In this document: positions 52,049-60,169 of the stretch, in pieces
How positions within the stretch are numbered: position 1 is the stretch's first letter
Layout: every line of letters starts with the position of its first letter
Origin: Rohdeia sp041398665
Lineage (GTDB): Bacteria > Planctomycetota > UBA1135 > GCA-002686595
Direction of reading: 5' to 3'
Length of the DNA: 64,000 bases
Assembly: GCA_041398665.1 (NCBI GenBank)
Contig: JAWKUH010000020.1
Location: 1-64,000, forward strand
Program-made: the position numbers and the translations under genes
Notes under the pieces: generated by a model
Seen by the model: only the letters and a program-made list of their open reading frames with translations
Told to the model about the DNA's origin: nothing
The model's database searches: none

Positions 52049-54607
52049 TCAACGCGGAAGCACCGCGTACCAGGTGTCGGGTCCGTCCGGGCCGAGGACG
52101 ACGCGGAACTCGGCGCGGCGCTCCGGCTCGTCCATCGCGCGCACGTCCACGACCCACGTGGCTTCCGCCAGCTCGAGTTCGACGCACGCGCGGTCGACGA
52201 GTGCCCGCTGGTTCGTCGAGAGCCAGAGCTGGAAACCGCCATCGCCCCCGACGAGCGAGCCCGTGACGGGTCGGAGGTCGCCCGCGGCGTAGAGCGTGAA
52301 CATGCTCCCCGACGCGCAGTCGGAGAGGAGTCCGTCGCGCCGGAGCCCCTCGATCCATTCGCGATCGACGTCCTCCTCCGACGCCGACCTTCGCGCGACC
52401 TCGTCGGCGTCGACCGACGCGTCGACCTCGAGCACGACGAGTTGGACGTCGTGCTGCGTCGGACCGGGGACGACGAACTCGATCGCTCCGTCGGGCGGGT
52501 GCGTGAGGTCGAGCGTCACCGGCGTCGCCGAACCCGGGACGAGCACGGCGCCCTCGAGCGGGATGCGCGGCAGGTCCTCGAGTCGCATGTCCTCGCCGCG
52601 CAGGCACCAGCGCATCTCGTACGGCACGAGCGCACCCTTCGGCGCCTCGAGCGTGAGTGTCGCCGAGGGTCCCCACGGCCGCCCATCGGTGTCGACGATG
52701 CGCACGACGACGTCGCACGAGGGCACGAGGGCGAAGTCGCGCTCGAGTTCGTCGCCCTCGACGTCGCGTTCGTCGAAGGTCCGGTCGGCGTAGCCCGGCG
52801 CGGTGATCCACAGGTTGACCCAACGCGTGTTCAGACCTCGGATCACGTAGCGGCCGTCGCCGAGCCGTTCGGCCTCGGTCGAACCGGACGACACGCGGAA
52901 GTCCTCGAGCGGCGCACCGCTCACCGCGTCGCGCACGACGCCGCGCACGACCAAGCCGGGGACGTCGTCCGGGTCGAGCACGAGTTCGACGCCCTCGCTC
53001 CCCGCGTCGACCTGGAACTCGAAGGGACGCCCGCCTCCCAGGTCCTCGTTCTTCCGCACCTTCACGGTGTAGGTCTCGTCCACGAGCCCCGTGATGCGGA
53101 AGCTGCCGTCGGCCGCGGTCGTCGATTCCTCCGTCGCCGCGATCGCCTCGTAGCTCGGCTCACGGTCGAAGAGCGTGGCCTTCGCCATGCGCGAGCCGAC
53201 GACCCAGATGCCGGCCGTCCCAGCGGGCGTCCCGTCGGGGAGCACGACGCGGCCCGAGATCGCGAGACCCGGCGAGAGGACGACCGTCACCGGCTCCGCG
53301 CTCCCGTCGCGCGCGTACGGCACGGGCTGCACCACCTCGGACGCGTAGTCCTCGTGCGTCACGACGACGAAGGGCTCGATCCCCATTCGGGGCGACTCCT
53401 GGATGCCGAACACGCGGAACGCACCGGTCGCGTCGGTCGTGTCTCCGCCGCGGAGCGCCCGGCCGAACGCGTCCGGTCCGCCGCGGACCGAGGCGCCCTC
53501 GACGGGGAGTCCGGCCCGGTCGACGACGCGACCCGTCACGACGAACCCGGCGTCGAGAACGACCCGCTGCGTCGTCCCGTCGGCGACGAGTCGCTCGCGG
53601 AAGTCGGTGTAGCCCTCGCACGTGACGTCCACCCGGTAGGAGCGCGGCGCGAGTCCCTCGAACTCGAGACGACCGTTCGCATCGGTGCGACCGCCGACCT
53701 CTCCCGGGCGCATCTCCGTGACGTACCTCCACGCCGTCGGCTCGCCGGGTCCCTCGATGCCGATCCGGACCGAGGCGTCCGCGATCGGTCGGTCGAACGT
53801 GTCGACGACCTCGACGGGCAGCGTGACGGCGGCGACGAGGACGAGCTCGACGCCTTCGATGTCCTTGTCGAGTTCCTCGGTCGCGCTGAACGCGTTGGAC
53901 GGCGCCAGCCCCTCCCGACTCGCCTCGACCCACAGCTCGTCGCCGAGGTGGTCGATGCGGAACGTGCCGTCGCTCGCGCAGAGCACGGTGCGCGCGGGCT
54001 CGCCGTAGGGCCCGTGTCGGCACCAGCCGCGCACGCTCGCACCCGGGACGGGGTCACCGGCCTCGTCGACGACACGACCCGAGACGGTGTGTCCGCTCGG
54101 GACGCGGAGTTCGAACTCGAGGACCGCACCGGCCCGGACCGTCTGGCGCAGGCGGGCGTACGCCGCGGCGAGCGTCTCGGTCGGACGCGTGTCGAGCGCG
54201 TAGACGGTGAACGCGCCGTCCATCCGGAACGACGCGACGCCCGCGTCGTCCGACGTCTCGACGGGACTCGTGCGGACGTCCGCGACCGCCGCGCGCACGC
54301 GCACGCCGGCGAGCGGCGCGCCGTTCTCGTCGACCACGCGGACGCGCAGTTCGGCTCCGGCCGTTTCGGCACCTTCTTCCGCCGTCGCCTGCTGTTCGAC
54401 GAGCGCACCCACCGCGACGGGTTCCTCGCGAACGTCCCGAGCGGCGTCGCCGACGTCCTCGAGCTCGACCCCGGACGCGCCGCGCGCGCTCGACGACCCC
54501 GACGCGGCGAGGTCGGCGGCGTCACGGGACGCGCGCCCCTCGAGCAGGAACACGAGAGCGACCGCGGCGAGCGCGATCGCGAGAACGGTGACGACGGTGC
54601 GTCGCAT
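52049..54607 (-). CDS. Large anchored protein of carboxypeptidase-regulatory-like repeats, paralogue A
   Basis: An 852-residue protein with TM anchor VVTVLAIALAAVALVFLLEG. The repeat units are VSGRVVDEAGDPVPGASVRG, VTGRVVDRAGLPVEGASVRG, ISGRVVLPDGTPAGTAGIWV and VRGVVRDAVSGAPLEDFRVS. The C-terminal domain has VVPGPTQHDVQLVVLEVDAS and DVDREWIEGLRRDGLL, shared with paralogue B. It is the first of three same-strand paralogues, so tandem duplication is likely. Confidence 0.82.
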   Translation of the reverse strand: MRRTVVTVLAIALAAVALVFLLEGRASRDAADLAASGSSSARGASGVELEDVGDAARDVREEPVAVGALVEQQATAEEGAETAGAELRVRVVDENGAPLAGVRVRAAVADVRTSPVETSDDAGVASFRMDGAFTVYALDTRPTETLAAAYARLRQTVRAGAVLEFELRVPSGHTVSGRVVDEAGDPVPGASVRGWCRHGPYGEPARTVLCASDGTFRIDHLGDELWVEASREGLAPSNAFSATEELDKDIEGVELVLVAAVTLPVEVVDTFDRPIADASVRIGIEGPGEPTAWRYVTEMRPGEVGGRTDANGRLEFEGLAPRSYRVDVTCEGYTDFRERLVADGTTQRVVLDAGFVVTGRVVDRAGLPVEGASVRGGPDAFGRALRGGDTTDATGAFRVFGIQESPRMGIEPFVVVTHEDYASEVVQPVPYARDGSAEPVTVVLSPGLAISGRVVLPDGTPAGTAGIWVVGSRMAKATLFDREPSYEAIAATEESTTAADGSFRITGLVDETYTVKVRKNEDLGGGRPFEFQVDAGSEGVELVLDPDDVPGLVVRGVVRDAVSGAPLEDFRVSSGSTEAERLGDGRYVIRGLNTRWVNLWITAPGYADRTFDERDVEGDELERDFALVPSCDVVVRIVDTDGRPWGPSATLTLEAPKGALVPYEMRWCLRGEDMRLEDLPRIPLEGAVLVPGSATPVTLDLTHPPDGAIEFVVPGPTQHDVQLVVLEVDASVDADEVARRSASEEDVDREWIEGLRRDGLLSDCASGSMFTLYAAGDLRPVTGSLVGGDGGFQLWLSTNQRALVDRACVELELAEATWVVDVRAMDEPERRAEFRVVLGPDGPDTWYAVLPR

Positions 54608-54683
54608 GCGAGTCTCCCTCCTCTCGGTGTTCGCGACGCGACCGCGGGCGGGCGGCGGCGGCGCGTGCGGCGCGTGCGGCGCG

Positions 54684-55649
54684 TCACACGCGGACGAGCG
54701 ACGCGACGCAGTCGAGCAGCTCGCCGGGGCGGAACGGCTTCGCGAGCTGCGGCCAGGCGCGGTCGAGCGGCGCGGTGGCGCGCCCCATCACCGCGACGGG
54801 CGCCATCCCGCCCGCGCGCTCCAACAGGGAGGCGACGGCGGGAGTGCTCGCGGTGACGCTGTCGACGAGGAGCGCGCGCGCGTCTTCCGCGCCGCCCCAC
54901 TGTTCGGCGCGCTCGTGCGCGCTGACGCGGTAGCCCTGTTCGATCAGGACCTGTTCGACGAGTTCGCGCATGAAGGGATCGCGTTCGACCAGCACGACGA
55001 GCGGAGCGTCGGGCCTCCGGGTCGACGCGACCGCCGCGCGCAGCGTGAACAGGAGTCGCAGCGTCGCGTGCGCGTCGTCGCGCGCGCGGCTGCACACGCT
55101 CGCACCCGAACGCTCGACGATCCCCTCGGGGATCGCGAGGACCGATCGGTTCGAGACGAGTTCGAGCGCGATCGACCCCTCGCCGTCGGGCGCGACGCCG
55201 ATCCTCATGCGACCGCCGCCGCTCGCCGCGGCCTCGACGAGCGCGACGAAGAGCACCTGCGACAACGGCCGCGTCGCGGCGTCGACGGGCGCGGCGTCCA
55301 CCTGCAGGTCGAGCTCGAGCGACGAACCGAGCGACTCGATGCAGCCCGAGAGGAAGTCCTTCTGCGCCGCGAGCCAGGCGACGAGGTCGAGCGGCACGAC
55401 CTCGCCCTCCGTCGGCTTGGCGACCTCGCTCCACGAGCGCATCAGTCCGATGGCTCGCTCCGCCTGGTCGTGGACGAGCACGGTCCGCTCGGCCGCGAGC
55501 CCGACCCCCTCGCGGACCGCGACGGAGGCGAAACCCACGACGGGGGCGAGTGCGTTGGCGAGCCGGTGCGAGAAGGAGGGCGCCGCGAGCCGCAGCGCAC
55601 ACTCCAGTCGACCGTCCCAGGGACCGATGGAGTTCGCGTGGTCGGTCAT
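54684..55649 (-). CDS. Degenerate histidine-kinase/receiver protein
   Basis: About 321 residues from ATG 55649 (MTDHANSIG). The N-terminal half resembles a kinase dimerisation helix, with His in SFSHRLANALAPVVGFASVA, then a weak ATPase-like domain (PLSQVLFVALVEAAASGGGR, IALELVSNRS) in which the N, G1 and G2 boxes are not clear. The C-terminal half resembles a receiver (APLVVLVERDPFMRELVEQV, LLVDSVTAS, VMGRATAP, LAKPFRPGELLDCVASL). It has an acidic pair and the Lys, but the phospho-Asp position is uncertain. A signalling adaptor is likely, rather than a working kinase. Confidence 0.65.
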   Translation of the reverse strand: MTDHANSIGPWDGRLECALRLAAPSFSHRLANALAPVVGFASVAVREGVGLAAERTVLVHDQAERAIGLMRSWSEVAKPTEGEVVPLDLVAWLAAQKDFLSGCIESLGSSLELDLQVDAAPVDAATRPLSQVLFVALVEAAASGGGRMRIGVAPDGEGSIALELVSNRSVLAIPEGIVERSGASVCSRARDDAHATLRLLFTLRAAVASTRRPDAPLVVLVERDPFMRELVEQVLIEQGYRVSAHERAEQWGGAEDARALLVDSVTASTPAVASLLERAGGMAPVAVMGRATAPLDRAWPQLAKPFRPGELLDCVASLVRV

Positions 55650-55720
55650 GGTGGTTTGGCCGGGCGGGACGAGAGGCACAGAATAGACGCCCGCGGCTCG
55701 GACGACGGACGCCGCGCGGG

Positions 55721-57703
55721 ATGAATCGTTCGACTTCGCTGCTGCTCGCGTTCGGCGCCCTGATCGCGCACGCGCTCGTCCTGTTCCAGGACGCGCTGGG
55801 ACGCCTCGCGCACCCGTTCGACGACGTCCACATCGCGTTCCAGATGGCGCGCAACCTCGTCCGGACGGGCAGCGCGGCGTTCAACGCGAGCGGTCCGTTG
55901 CTCGAGAGCTACCCGTCGCCCGCGTGGGTCGCGCTCGCAGCCGTCGCGGACCGGCTCTACCTCGGCCCCAACGTCCTCGCCCAGGCCGTCGCCGCGCTGT
56001 CGGCGCTCGGCCTCGTGTGGGCGGTGTCGCGCTTCAGCCCGGACCGACTCGCCGGCGTCATGGCGCCGATGTTCGTGGTGGCATCGGGGAGCGTGGCGTG
56101 CTCGATCGGCGGCGGCAGCGAGTGGGCGACGTTCGCCCTGCTCTGCACGCTCGGTCTGCTGTTCCTCGAGGAGGGTCGACCGCGCGCCGTCGCGATCACG
56201 TGCTCGCTCGCCGTGCTGGTGCGGCCCGAGGGGCTGCTCCTCACGCTCGCGCTCGCCGCGCTGTCCGTCGCGTCGCGACTCCACCGCCGACCGGCGACCG
56301 ATCCGCGCCCCGGTCAGACGCGCGTCGGCGTGCGCGCGTTCGCGATCCCGGTCGTCGTCTTCGTCGCGCTCGGACTCCTGCGTCTGCTCGCGACGGGAGC
56401 CTTCCTCCCGCCGGTCCTCCTCGACGCGCTGACTCCCGACGCCGCGCGCTTCGCCGCCGGGAGCCGCACGGTCGTCGACTTCGCGCTCCGGTCCGGAGCC
56501 ATGTCGCTCACCGTCGTCCCCGTCGCGTTCGTGCTCGTCGGTCGACTCAGTCCGCGCGGTCGACGCGCACTCGTCGTCGGCCTCGCGTGGATCGGCTGGG
56601 TCGCGTGGCAGGGCGGACACCGCCTCCCGATGTGGCAGGCGTTCGTCCCGGCGATCCCGTTCCTCGCGGTCGCCATCCAGGAAGCGCTGACGCGCGTCGT
56701 CGACCATCCGAGCGTGTGGATGCAGCGCGCGGCCTGGGCGACGTTCCTCGCGGGACTCACGGCGTCGGTGATCGTCAGCAAGCGGCCCTCGGACCTCGGC
56801 CCGATCCCGCTCGACCGCGTCCAACGCGCGTGGATGGCGAACCCCGCGATGGTGCGCCTGTTCGGTCACGAGTCGGGGCGACTCGGACTCGTCGAACGCA
56901 TCGCGGAGGACGAGCGCCTGCGCTGCGCCGCGATCTTCGTGCGCGACCGCATGGAGGCGGACGTCGAGGTCGCGACGCTGTGGCCGGGGGCGCTCGGCTA
57001 CCTGTCGGGGCGCACCGTCGTCGACCTGTCGGGACGCGCGACGGTCGGACCGGAGGGGCGCATCGTCTCGGACTGGGGGCCGACGCGCATCGACCTCGTC
57101 GCCGCGCTCCGGTCGGAGCCGCAGTACCTGATGCCGCCCGTCGAGATCGACGACGGCGCCGAGACGGTCGAGGACCTCGCGCGCGCGTGGCTCGTCGAGT
57201 TCGACCGCTACGGCGCCGAGCCGGGCCGCGTGGAGCAACTCGCCGCGATCCTCGACCGCTACGAACTCGTCGCCGTGCCGATCCCCGTGCACAGCTCGAT
57301 GCCGACCGTCAACTCGCTCGAACCCCTGAGGATCCTGCGGCACGAGCGCATCGCCTCGCCGACCGAGCTCGACGTCGAGGTCGCGGACGGACGCGTCGAG
57401 GTCCTCGCGCGCCACGACGGTCACCAGCAGATCGGCGACCTCGTCGTGGAGCGCATCGCGAAGGACGGGAGCGTGACCCGCCTCGCTCCGGACGGCGCGT
57501 TCGTCGACGACGAGCGGGTGCACGCGCGCTCGCACGTCCTGCTCTTCAAGTCGGGCTGGCGCTGGGTGCGGATGATCTCGGCACCGATCGACCTCGACGG
57601 CGTCGCCGAGATCCGCGCGTCGCTCGCGCCGCCCGGGGCGTTCGACTTCGCGGGGCGACGGAGCGCGCGCGTGGAGGCTTCCTGGCGACCGGACGAGGAG
57701 TGA
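55721..57703 (+). CDS. GT-C-like polytopic membrane protein
   Basis: A 660-residue protein from ATG 55721. About ten TM helices lie in the first 400 residues. An early acidic loop (AHPFDDVHIAFQMARNLVRT) with SYPSPAWVALAAVADRLYLG resembles the first periplasmic loop of GT-C glycosyltransferases, where Asp residues bind the lipid-linked sugar. The last 250 residues form a soluble domain with TLWPGALGYLSGRTVVDLSG. Transfer of a sugar from a polyprenyl carrier is likely; donor and acceptor are unknown. It is divergent from the degenerate kinase gene. Confidence 0.72.
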   Translation: MNRSTSLLLAFGALIAHALVLFQDALGRLAHPFDDVHIAFQMARNLVRTGSAAFNASGPLLESYPSPAWVALAAVADRLYLGPNVLAQAVAALSALGLVWAVSRFSPDRLAGVMAPMFVVASGSVACSIGGGSEWATFALLCTLGLLFLEEGRPRAVAITCSLAVLVRPEGLLLTLALAALSVASRLHRRPATDPRPGQTRVGVRAFAIPVVVFVALGLLRLLATGAFLPPVLLDALTPDAARFAAGSRTVVDFALRSGAMSLTVVPVAFVLVGRLSPRGRRALVVGLAWIGWVAWQGGHRLPMWQAFVPAIPFLAVAIQEALTRVVDHPSVWMQRAAWATFLAGLTASVIVSKRPSDLGPIPLDRVQRAWMANPAMVRLFGHESGRLGLVERIAEDERLRCAAIFVRDRMEADVEVATLWPGALGYLSGRTVVDLSGRATVGPEGRIVSDWGPTRIDLVAALRSEPQYLMPPVEIDDGAETVEDLARAWLVEFDRYGAEPGRVEQLAAILDRYELVAVPIPVHSSMPTVNSLEPLRILRHERIASPTELDVEVADGRVEVLARHDGHQQIGDLVVERIAKDGSVTRLAPDGAFVDDERVHARSHVLLFKSGWRWVRMISAPIDLDGVAEIRASLAPPGAFDFAGRRSARVEASWRPDEE

Positions 57704-57745
57704 GCGCGCGGCCCGCGACGCGTCGACGTCGCGGGTCGGGTGGAC

Positions 57746-58294
57746 TCAACCGTCGGACGTCGCGTCGAGACCGAGGCACCGGATGTCGGCGACGTTCTCG
57801 GCGCCGAGGACGTACGTCCAGCCGTCGACGTCCTCGCACCCCAGCGACTCGGTCCGGTACGCGTCCGGCAGCGAACCGTCGGAGCGCCGCACGACCAGAT
57901 CGTAGGAGCTGACCCATCGACCGATGATCGTCCCGAGTTCGTAGCGGTCCGGCGCGAGTCGGATGTACTGCCAGCGGACCTGCGACCTTCTCGACTCCGT
58001 CGTCCCGCGAGCGTCCTCGTTCGCGACAGCCCGGAGCGACGGCGGGTACTCGCCGTGCCGTTCGCGGTAGGTCTCGAGGTGCCTCACGACGGCGTCGCCC
58101 TGGCGACGCTCGACCTTTCCGAGCCCCGCGATCGGCCGTTGCAACGACGTCGCCTCGCGGACGACGAAGATCGCGAGGAGTCCGACGACGACCAGCGTGA
58201 CGATCGCCGCGCGACGGAGCGGCCGGACCGTGCGGTCGACGACGCGGACCCAGCGCGGTTCGGTGCTCGGTCCGCGGTGGGCGTCGCTCGACAC
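57746..58294 (-). CDS. Anchored protein with small periplasmic domain
   Basis: A 182-residue protein with one TM helix (AAIVTLVVVGLLAIFVV, residues about 29-46). After it come VVRHLETYRERHGEYPPSLR and LAPDRYELGTIIGRWVSSYD. The string L-x-x-Y-x-x-x-H-G-x-Y-P-x-S-L resembles the start of type II secretion pseudopilin globular domains, but a cleavable prepilin leader is missing. Two late Cys residues may pair. The function is unknown. It lies 10 bases downstream of the DoxX gene. Confidence 0.65.
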   Translation of the reverse strand: MSSDAHRGPSTEPRWVRVVDRTVRPLRRAAIVTLVVVGLLAIFVVREATSLQRPIAGLGKVERRQGDAVVRHLETYRERHGEYPPSLRAVANEDARGTTESRRSQVRWQYIRLAPDRYELGTIIGRWVSSYDLVVRRSDGSLPDAYRTESLGCEDVDGWTYVLGAENVADIRCLGLDATSDG

Positions 58295-58304
58295 GCTCCC
58301 GAGG

Positions 58305-58739
58305 CTACCTCGCCCCTTCGGTCCGCGCTCGATCGAGCATCGGACCGACGACGGGGAGCTCGCGCCGGTGCACGACCAGCAGGAACGCGCTGCACACGAA
58401 CACGAGGCAGGCCAACGAGAACAGGAGACCGCCGTCGTCCTGCACGACGATGCCGAGCAACGTGAGGTGCGAGCCGATCGCCCCGACGATCACTCCGAGC
58501 GCGAGCGCCGCACCGACCGCGACCGTTCTCGGGATCAGGAGCAGCACCACCGCGACCAGTTCGACGACCCCCGAACCGATGCGCCCCCAGGGCTCCGCAC
58601 CGAGCTTCTCGAAGATGTACACGGATTCGGGGGCGCCCGTGAACTTGAAGAAGAGAGTCTGCGCGAGGACGACCGCGGCGACGGCGCGAGCGATCCAGGA
58701 CAGGACGCCCACGGCGTGCGAGTCGGTGTGGGTGGACAT
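58305..58739 (-). CDS. DoxX-family membrane protein
   Basis: 144 residues from ATG 58739, with four TM helices: IARAVAAVVLAQTLFFKFTG, IGSGVVELVAVVLLLIPRTV, GAALALGVIVGAIGSHLTLL and GGLLFSLACLVFVCSAFLLV. The pattern F-K-F-x-x-x-P near helix 1 and the Gly/Glu pair in helix 2 fit the DoxX/DoxD-like family. Members are often linked to redox or quinone chemistry, but few have a proven function. The anchored gene at 57746 follows at 10 bases. Confidence 0.82.
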   Translation of the reverse strand: MSTHTDSHAVGVLSWIARAVAAVVLAQTLFFKFTGAPESVYIFEKLGAEPWGRIGSGVVELVAVVLLLIPRTVAVGAALALGVIVGAIGSHLTLLGIVVQDDGGLLFSLACLVFVCSAFLLVVHRRELPVVGPMLDRARTEGAR

Positions 58740-59055
58740 GGGCGGAGAGAACGGGATCTCCCGCGATCCGTGACCGGTGGCGTCCGCTCTTTCGCGGTCG
58801 GCCGGGGTGTTCCACCAGGATTCGTGTCGGTGGGCCGCACGCTGCGATCGGTGGCCCTTCGACGGCGGCATCGACCTGGTTCGGGGCGAACACCTCGTCG
58901 AGGTCGCGGGAGTGTCGCCGCGCGTCGAAGGGGCGACGCTGTCGACCGTCGCGGCGTGCAGGCGCGGATCGTGGTGGAACATCCGAACCGAGGGGTCACG
59001 ATCGAGCGTCGTCGGTCTATCCGACGGGTCCGGACCCGAACCAGGAAGGGAAGTC
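58740..59055. other. Divergent intergenic region
   Basis: 316 bases between the DoxX gene and the double-YHS gene. A 10-base inverted pair, TGTTCCACCA (about 58808) and TGGTGGAACA (about 58973), is the only structure I see. The end carries GGAAGGGAAGTC just before the ATG at 59056, a possible ribosome site (AGGAAGGG). No gene is supported. Confidence 0.5.
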
Positions 59056-60021
59056 ATGAGTGGAACGAATACACGAAGCGCCGTCCTCGTCGGCGCAGCC
59101 TGCGCGCTCGCCGCGCTCCTCCCGATCGCGACGGGAGCACCGCAGGACCCGCCGTCCGACCCGATCTCGCCCAAGCTGAACGTGCCGAAGAGCCGGCTGG
59201 CGATCGACGGCTACGACCCGGTCGCCTACTTCCCCGAGGGCGGCGCCGAGCCGCGGAAGGGCGAAAAGAACTTGACCGTGAACTATCGCGGCGCGACGTA
59301 CCGCTTCGCGACCGAGGCGAACCGCGAGCGCTTCAGGCACGAGCCCTCGAAGTACGAGCCGGCGTACGGCGGCTGGTGCGCCTACGCGATGGCGAGCGAC
59401 GACCGCGTCGAGATCGATCCGAAGAGCTTCCTGATCGAGGACGGTTCGCTGCTGTTGTTCTACGACGGGTTCTTCTCCGACACGCGCAAGAGCTGGTTGA
59501 AGGAAGGACCGGACGAGCTGAGGCCGAAGGCCGACTCCAACTGGAGCGACTTCGCGGACGAGGGGCGCAACCGCGACGTGGCGGCCTTCGCGCTCGGTGA
59601 CGACGGCCTGGCGCTCGGAGGCCTCGACCCGGTGGCGTACTTCGGCGACGGAGGCGCGGCGAAGGAGGGTGACGCGAAGCTCGCGGTCACGCACCGCGGC
59701 GCGACCTACCGTTTCGCGAACGCGGCGAACCGCGACGCGTTCCTCGCGGCACCGGCGGCGTACGAGCCCGACTTCGGCGGCTGGGACGCCAACGCGATGG
59801 CGCGCGGCGAACGCGTCGCCGCCGACCCGAAGGTCTTCGCGATCGACGGTCGCGGCCGACTCGTGCTCTTCGCGGCACCGTCCGACGGAGCCGACGACCC
59901 GCGCGCGACGTGGCGATCGGGCGGAGCCGCGCTCGCGGAGAAGGCGACGAAGAACTGGCAGCGGATCCGCGCCGAGGTGCGCGCGGAGCTGGAGCGGGCG
60001 AAGAAGGGCGCGGGCGGCTGA
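59056..60021 (+). CDS. Secreted protein with two tandem YHS domains
   Basis: 321 residues from ATG 59056, with a signal peptide (AVLVGAACALAALLPIATG). Two copies of a YHS-type domain follow: LAIDGYDPVAYFPEGGAEPR ... YGGWCAYAMASDDRVEIDPK, and LALGGLDPVAYFGDGGAAKE ... FGGWDANAMARGERVAADPK. YHS domains bind metal and are found in copper or heavy-metal proteins. In the second copy the Cys of GGWCAY becomes Asp, so only copy 1 keeps the potential metal thiol. It converges with the subtilase gene across a strong hairpin. Confidence 0.85.
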   Translation: MSGTNTRSAVLVGAACALAALLPIATGAPQDPPSDPISPKLNVPKSRLAIDGYDPVAYFPEGGAEPRKGEKNLTVNYRGATYRFATEANRERFRHEPSKYEPAYGGWCAYAMASDDRVEIDPKSFLIEDGSLLLFYDGFFSDTRKSWLKEGPDELRPKADSNWSDFADEGRNRDVAAFALGDDGLALGGLDPVAYFGDGGAAKEGDAKLAVTHRGATYRFANAANRDAFLAAPAAYEPDFGGWDANAMARGERVAADPKVFAIDGRGRLVLFAAPSDGADDPRATWRSGGAALAEKATKNWQRIRAEVRAELERAKKGAGG

Positions 60022-60058
60022 ACGGTGCGCGCTCCGCGCCGATCGACGAGCGCGAACG

Positions 60059-60112
60059 ACGGAAGGACCGGAGGGACACCCGCGGACGCGGGCGCTCCTC
60101 CGGTCCTTCCGT
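60059..60112. terminator. Bidirectional terminator-like hairpin
   Basis: ACGGAAGGACCGGAGG (60059-60074) and CCTCCGGTCCTTCCGT (60097-60112) are perfectly complementary over 16 bases. The 22-base loop contains CCCGCG-GA-CGCGGG. It lies between two convergent genes. A CGAAGAACGGAAGG-like core is shared with the hairpin at 37650-37710. No T-run is present. Confidence 0.75.
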
Positions 60113-60169
60113 TCTTCGTGTCCGAACCGTGCGATCCCGGGGGTTCCGTCGCCTCGGGACGCAGCGACC

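Noticed and set aside
58740..59055. TGTTCCACCA / TGGTGGAACA pair as an operator
   Set aside because: At 10 bases and 155 bases apart in GC-rich DNA, it is too short to claim beyond chance.
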